64,000 bases of DNA from Desulfonatronovibrio hydrogenovorans DSM 9292. GTDB lineage: Bacteria > Desulfobacterota > Desulfovibrionia > Desulfovibrionales > Desulfonatronovibrionaceae. Of this stretch, positions 60,676 to 64,000 are shown piece by piece (the first letter of the stretch is position 1; every line of letters starts with the position of its first letter). Below the pieces are notes generated by a model that searched no databases, was not told where the DNA came from, and saw nothing but the letters and a program-made list of their open reading frames with translations. The stretch covers positions 124,001 to 188,000 of the forward strand of contig NZ_JMKT01000012.1 in assembly GCF_000686525.1 (NCBI RefSeq), written 5' to 3'. A program made the translations under genes and the position numbers.

Positions 60676-62631
60676 ATGTCCGTTGTGAAAGAAGTTGATA
60701 TTGAAAAAAATGAAGAGCTGAAAAAAATCCAGGCCAAGGACTCCAAATTCGGCCGGAGGCTTTCGCCTTTCTGGTTTACTTTTGTCTCCATCCTGGGCGT
60801 GGCCATGGTCCTTTTTTACATGTATTCGGCCGGGGTTCAGCCCTTCAGTGATCAATATCACCGCGGCGTCTACGTGCTGCTGACCTATGTGATGATCTTC
60901 ATCTCTTTTCCCTTCTGGTCCAGGTCCAATCATAGCCGACCCACTGTGGTCGATGTTGGTCTGGCTTTGACCTCGGTCTTTGTTGTGGGCTACTGGATAC
61001 TGGAGTTTGAAAACCTGGCTTACCGCATGGGGGCTGAAAACCAGATGGACATCTGGGTGAGTATGGTGGGCATTGCCATCTCGCTGGAGGTGAGCCGCAG
61101 AGTGCTGGGCTGGTCCATTACCATTGGTGGGCTGCTCTTTCTTGTCTACGGATATTTTGGTCCTTACATGCCCGGCATCATTGCCCACAGGGGATTTGAC
61201 ATTGAAAGGCTGGCCACCTTTCTCTACCTGACTCAGGACGGCGTGTTCGGAATCATGTGTAATGTTCTGGTCACCTACGTTATTATCTTTATTTTTTTCG
61301 GGGCCTTTCTTCAGCAGTCCGGTGTGGGCAGGTTCTTTATTGACTGGCCCCTGGCCCTGGCCGGGAAGAGCATCGGCGGTCCGGCCAAGGTTTCTGTTGT
61401 GGCCTCAGGCTTTTTTGGGTCGGTTTCCGGCTCAGCCATTGCCAATACCGTATCCACGGGGTCATTCACCATTCCGCTTATGAAAAGGGCCGGGTTCCGG
61501 CCTCATGTGGCCGGGGCCATTGAACCCGCTGCCTCCATCGGCGGCATGTTCATGCCCCCCATCATGGGGGCCGGCGGATTCTTGATGGCAGAAATGACCA
61601 ATACCCCGTATGTGACCATCATGGCCATAGCCATTTTTCCGGCTCTGCTGTATTTTCTGTCTGTTTTCGTCATGATCCACTTTGAGGCCAAGAAGCTGAA
61701 TATCCGGGGAATGGACCTGGAAGACCAGCCCAGGGCCATGGAGGTATTCAAGCAGCACTGGTTCAAGGCCATGCCCCTGGTGATCATCGTTATTTTAATG
61801 CTTTTCGGATATTCTCCTGGAATGGCCGCTTTCTGGGCAACCCTGTCCTGTATTGTGATCAGCTGGGTGGACAAGGAATACCGCATGGGGCCCAAGGAGA
61901 TCTGGAGGGCCATGGTGGTGGGTTCAAGAAACACCATGGTCATCGGGGCCACCGTGGGGGTTATCGGGATAATCGTGGGCACCATATCCCTGAGCGGAAT
62001 CGGGCTTAAGTTTTCCGACCTGATCATCTCCCTGTCCGGTGGAAACCTGCTCATAGCCATCATCCTCATTGCCTTTGCCTCCCTGGTCCTGGGCATGGGA
62101 GTGCCGGTCACAGCATCTTATCTTATTGTAGCAGTTCTGGCTGTTCCAGCCCTGCATGAGCTGGGGGTAAGTCTCATTGCCGCCCATATGATCGTTTACT
62201 GGTTCAGCCAGAATTCCAACGTCACTCCGCCGGTATGTGTTGCAGCCTATGCTGGAGCGGCCATTGCCGGATCTGATCCGTGGAAGACCGGGTGGACAGC
62301 CCTCAAATTCTCTAAGCTGATCTACGTAGTTCCCTTTTTGTTTGCCTATGAACCGGCCATGGTTCTGGACGGCTCCTTCCAGGAGATCGCCATGGTCTAT
62401 TTCGCCGCCACCATCGGGACCATAGCTTTTTCAGCCTGGTCCATGTTCTATCTGTTGCGCAAGACAACCATCATGGAATGGATAATTTTCGGGGTGGGCA
62501 CCTATCTGTGCTTCAGCCCGGATCTGGTCAAAGACATAGTGGGTATTTCCCTGGTCAGCCTGGTCATTCTGAACCAGTACAGGAAAAACAAGAGGGATCT
62601 GCAGAAAATCGCACCTTTTGCAGCTTCCTGA
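60676..62631 (+). CDS. TRAP transporter fused DctQM-type permease (TAXI-associated)
   Basis: About 651 residues from ATG 60676, with AAGGCGGTG 6 bp upstream; an in-frame GTG at 60667 is possible. The N-terminal part (about 30-190) has four helices standing in for DctQ; about 190-620 is the DctM part with many helices (SQNSNVTPPVCVAAYAGAAI near residue 515, PAASIGGMFMPPIMGAGGFL near 285). This 4TM/12TM fusion is normal for TAXI systems. Na+-driven uptake with the binding protein encoded upstream. C-terminus ends in a short basic tail. Confidence 0.93.
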   Translation: MSVVKEVDIEKNEELKKIQAKDSKFGRRLSPFWFTFVSILGVAMVLFYMYSAGVQPFSDQYHRGVYVLLTYVMIFISFPFWSRSNHSRPTVVDVGLALTSVFVVGYWILEFENLAYRMGAENQMDIWVSMVGIAISLEVSRRVLGWSITIGGLLFLVYGYFGPYMPGIIAHRGFDIERLATFLYLTQDGVFGIMCNVLVTYVIIFIFFGAFLQQSGVGRFFIDWPLALAGKSIGGPAKVSVVASGFFGSVSGSAIANTVSTGSFTIPLMKRAGFRPHVAGAIEPAASIGGMFMPPIMGAGGFLMAEMTNTPYVTIMAIAIFPALLYFLSVFVMIHFEAKKLNIRGMDLEDQPRAMEVFKQHWFKAMPLVIIVILMLFGYSPGMAAFWATLSCIVISWVDKEYRMGPKEIWRAMVVGSRNTMVIGATVGVIGIIVGTISLSGIGLKFSDLIISLSGGNLLIAIILIAFASLVLGMGVPVTASYLIVAVLAVPALHELGVSLIAAHMIVYWFSQNSNVTPPVCVAAYAGAAIAGSDPWKTGWTALKFSKLIYVVPFLFAYEPAMVLDGSFQEIAMVYFAATIGTIAFSAWSMFYLLRKTTIMEWIIFGVGTYLCFSPDLVKDIVGISLVSLVILNQYRKNKRDLQKIAPFAAS

Positions 62632-62639
62632 AAAAAGAA

Positions 62640-62697
62640 GCCGGGCCTGGCCGGACACTGCCAGATACAGGGAGCGTTCGGACAAGGCCCGGCCTTT
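62640..62697 (+). terminator. possible terminator hairpin after the TRAP permease
   Basis: GCCGGGCCT (62640-62648) pairs with AGGCCCGGC (62685-62693); the loop can add CCGGAC/GTTCGG. Only a short CTTT tail follows, so termination is likely but not certain. Confidence 0.45.
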
Positions 62698-62881
62698 ACA
62701 AAAAGTTGTTTTAGGAGTTAAATAAGCTGTACTTCAGACCCGGTCTGAAGGTTCTGAGATGCTGCATGTTAAAATCCAGCCGCGGCTGGGCCCGGTTAGT
62801 GCTGCCGGACCCGGATGTCCATTCCGGGCCTTTAACCGGCCTGGATCGGTTCAGTTGTCCAGATAACCCACCGGAGCAGGT

Positions 62882-63931
62882 ATGATTGCCTATACCATTT
62901 ATTTGCCCCAGATCAAAGGCTTGCTGAGGAAGTGGAGCCAGGAGTTTGAGATCCATGTGCCCACCAGGGCGGAAGGGGATTTTTTTGAATTCAGACCCTG
63001 GACCCAAGAGGTGGAAATAGCCTGGGATTATGATCTGGCTTATACGACCTTGAAGAAGTTTTTTCTGCCGCCAAAGGAAGATATCCTTTGTTTCAACATG
63101 AAGGACTATTCGGCCAACCCGGTGATCAACGCTCCCAGGCAGCTCCTGCTGGGGGTCCATCCTTACGATATCAAGGCTGTGAATCAGCTGGATCAGCTTA
63201 TGGATATGGACAGCCCTGATGTCAATTACAGGGCCAGAAGGGACAACACTCTGATCTTCGGACTTGAACCGGCCAATGTTGCAGACACGGCTTTCTGGTC
63301 CAGCATGGGAGCAGCCAGGGTGGATTTCGGGTTTGACCTCTACTGGACCCGGATCAGTCCCGGGGCCTTTTTTGTCCAGGTTGGTTCAGCCAAGGGCGAG
63401 GAAATGATCAAGCTGGACGGACCCATTGAAAAATCCAGCGTGGCCCAGAAGGAGGCGGCCAGGAGGGCCCATCTGAAGATCCTTGCCCAGGCCGAAAAAA
63501 GAACTTTGAAATATGACTGGAACCGGGTTCCGGATCAGGTCAATAAGTTTTTCAGCAACCGGACCTTCTGGATGGAAAGGGCCAAGACCTGCCTTTCGTG
63601 CGGGTCATGCAACCTGGTCTGTCCCACCTGTTACTGCTTTGATATCCAGGAGGAAGCCGATGACCTGCTCAAGCAGGGCAAAAGATACCGCCAGTGGGAC
63701 GGATGCATGCTGACCGGGTTTGCCGAGATAGCCGGGGGACATAATTTCCGGGCTTCTGCCTGGGAAAGATATCGGCATAGATATATGCGTAAGGGAAAGT
63801 ATATTTTTGACAAGCTTGGTGAGCTCGGATGCGTGGGCTGTGGACGGTGCGTCAGGGCCTGTACTGCCCGGATAGCCAATCCCAGGGAAGTTTACAATGA
63901 TATCTGGGAGGCCATAAAGAATGAAATCTGA
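62882..63931 (+). CDS. 4Fe-4S dicluster protein, AsrA / sulfhydrogenase beta-subunit type
   Basis: A 349-residue iron-sulfur protein matching AsrA/HydB-like subunits. Residues 1-230 form the family's N-terminal domain (FEFRPWTQEVEIAWDYDLAY, LLGVHPYDIKAVNQLDQLM, NTLIFGLEPANV). Two clusters follow: CLSCGSCNLVCPTCYCFD from Cys237 and CVGCGRCVRACTARI from Cys317. Such subunits carry electrons between a flavin partner and a catalytic unit (anaerobic sulfite reductase, or a cytoplasmic hydrogenase/heterodisulfide-type complex). The start codon of the next gene, a flavin/NAD subunit, lies inside its 3' end. Which terminal enzyme is served lies outside the window. Confidence 0.85.
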   Translation: MIAYTIYLPQIKGLLRKWSQEFEIHVPTRAEGDFFEFRPWTQEVEIAWDYDLAYTTLKKFFLPPKEDILCFNMKDYSANPVINAPRQLLLGVHPYDIKAVNQLDQLMDMDSPDVNYRARRDNTLIFGLEPANVADTAFWSSMGAARVDFGFDLYWTRISPGAFFVQVGSAKGEEMIKLDGPIEKSSVAQKEAARRAHLKILAQAEKRTLKYDWNRVPDQVNKFFSNRTFWMERAKTCLSCGSCNLVCPTCYCFDIQEEADDLLKQGKRYRQWDGCMLTGFAEIAGGHNFRASAWERYRHRYMRKGKYIFDKLGELGCVGCGRCVRACTARIANPREVYNDIWEAIKNEI

Positions 63932-64000
63932 TTTTTCCCCCTATGTGCCCAGGCCGGCCACCCTGGTGGCCAAAAAAGAACTCAATGAGTACGTCACCCT
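63921..64000 (+). CDS. start of an FAD/NAD(P)-binding oxidoreductase subunit (AsrB/HydG-like), cut by window end
   Basis: An ORF from ATG 63921, overlapping the previous gene by 11 bp, open to the window end: MKSDFSPYVPRPATLVAKKE then LNEYVTL. The PxPATL..K....E..TL pattern is the usual N-terminus of the ferredoxin-NADP reductase-like subunit that follows AsrA-type genes. Only 26 codons are visible, so the call leans on context. Confidence 0.6.
   Translation, partial: MKSDFSPYVPRPATLVAKKELNEYVT

Overview
The window reads as a dense chromosomal segment of a Desulfovibrio-like (Desulfobacterota / former Deltaproteobacteria) anaerobe. This is an inference from gene content: a 2-oxoacid:ferredoxin oxidoreductase operon, a DUF362-ferredoxin protein, an AsrA/HydB-type iron-sulfur subunit, FdhE and MobA for formate dehydrogenase maturation, an archaeal-type ADH synthase for aromatic amino acids, a TAXI-TRAP transporter, and class II aldolase plus FBPase for gluconeogenesis. 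A bacterial voltage-gated sodium channel, a Na/Ca antiporter-type exchanger and a dicarboxylate:cation symporter suggest, but do not prove, a sodium-rich or alkaline habitat. No sulfate-reduction genes (dsr, apr, sat), rRNA, CRISPR array, transposase or integrase were seen.

Layout. 0-8.9 kb (+): FadL-type porin, DUF362-ferredoxin, a 38-residue basic protein, FmdB zinc ribbon, then an overlapping run purB-pyrE-lipoprotein-L,D-transpeptidase-membrane protein-TIM barrel protein. 8.8-11.4 kb (-): RluA pseudouridine synthase and an exported TolB-like/FG-GAP protein. 11.5-14.9 kb (+): NSUN-type RNA methyltransferase, ADH synthase, MoeA. 15-20.3 kb (-): methyltransferase, ilvD, tsaD, fbp, Cache-like lipoprotein. 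20.7-21.4 kb (+): two small coiled-coil membrane proteins. 21.5-29.5 kb (-): prepilin peptidase, fdhE, mobA, then a tight run of lytic transglycosylase, pgsA, two PilT-family ATPases, a degenerate receiver protein, a small helical protein, FtsB-like and a TPR protein. 29.8-34.2 kb (+): acyl-CoA ligase, ChaN-PDZ lipoprotein, mutM, diguanylate cyclase. 34.2-36.7 kb (-): small conserved protein, Ca/Na antiporter, PP-loop ATPase. 36.8-42.6 kb (+): tRNA-Ser, sodium channel, then a D-amino-acid/cysteate-type module (YheO/DauR-like regulator, RidA, PLP beta-lyase, aspartate racemase, dicarboxylate symporter). 42.7-45.3 kb (-): YcjF/YcjX pair.

45.7-49.4 kb is an accessory patch whose base composition and gene types differ from its surroundings: an RHH-RelE toxin-antitoxin pair with its promoter inside an inverted-repeat operator, a methyltransferase, an SH3-like protein, a frameshifted GIY-YIG gene, a KilA-N protein and a stub of a type I restriction methylase. 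Core-type sequence resumes at 49.4 kb with a PEGA-like protein and a patatin lipoprotein, then (-) tRNA-Val/tRNA-Asp, tmk and a YhaM-like HD nuclease.

53.4-64 kb (+): korDABC with surE overlapping its end, fba, gap, a TAXI-TRAP uptake system with a terminator between binding protein and permease, and the start of an Asr/sulfhydrogenase-type electron-transfer operon cut by the window edge.

The most interesting items are the DauR-RidA-beta-lyase-racemase-symporter module, the NavAb-like channel next to it, the eroded accessory patch, two terminators that follow no annotated gene (possible small RNAs), and the pilus-motor operon carrying a receiver domain with Glu at the phosphoacceptor position.
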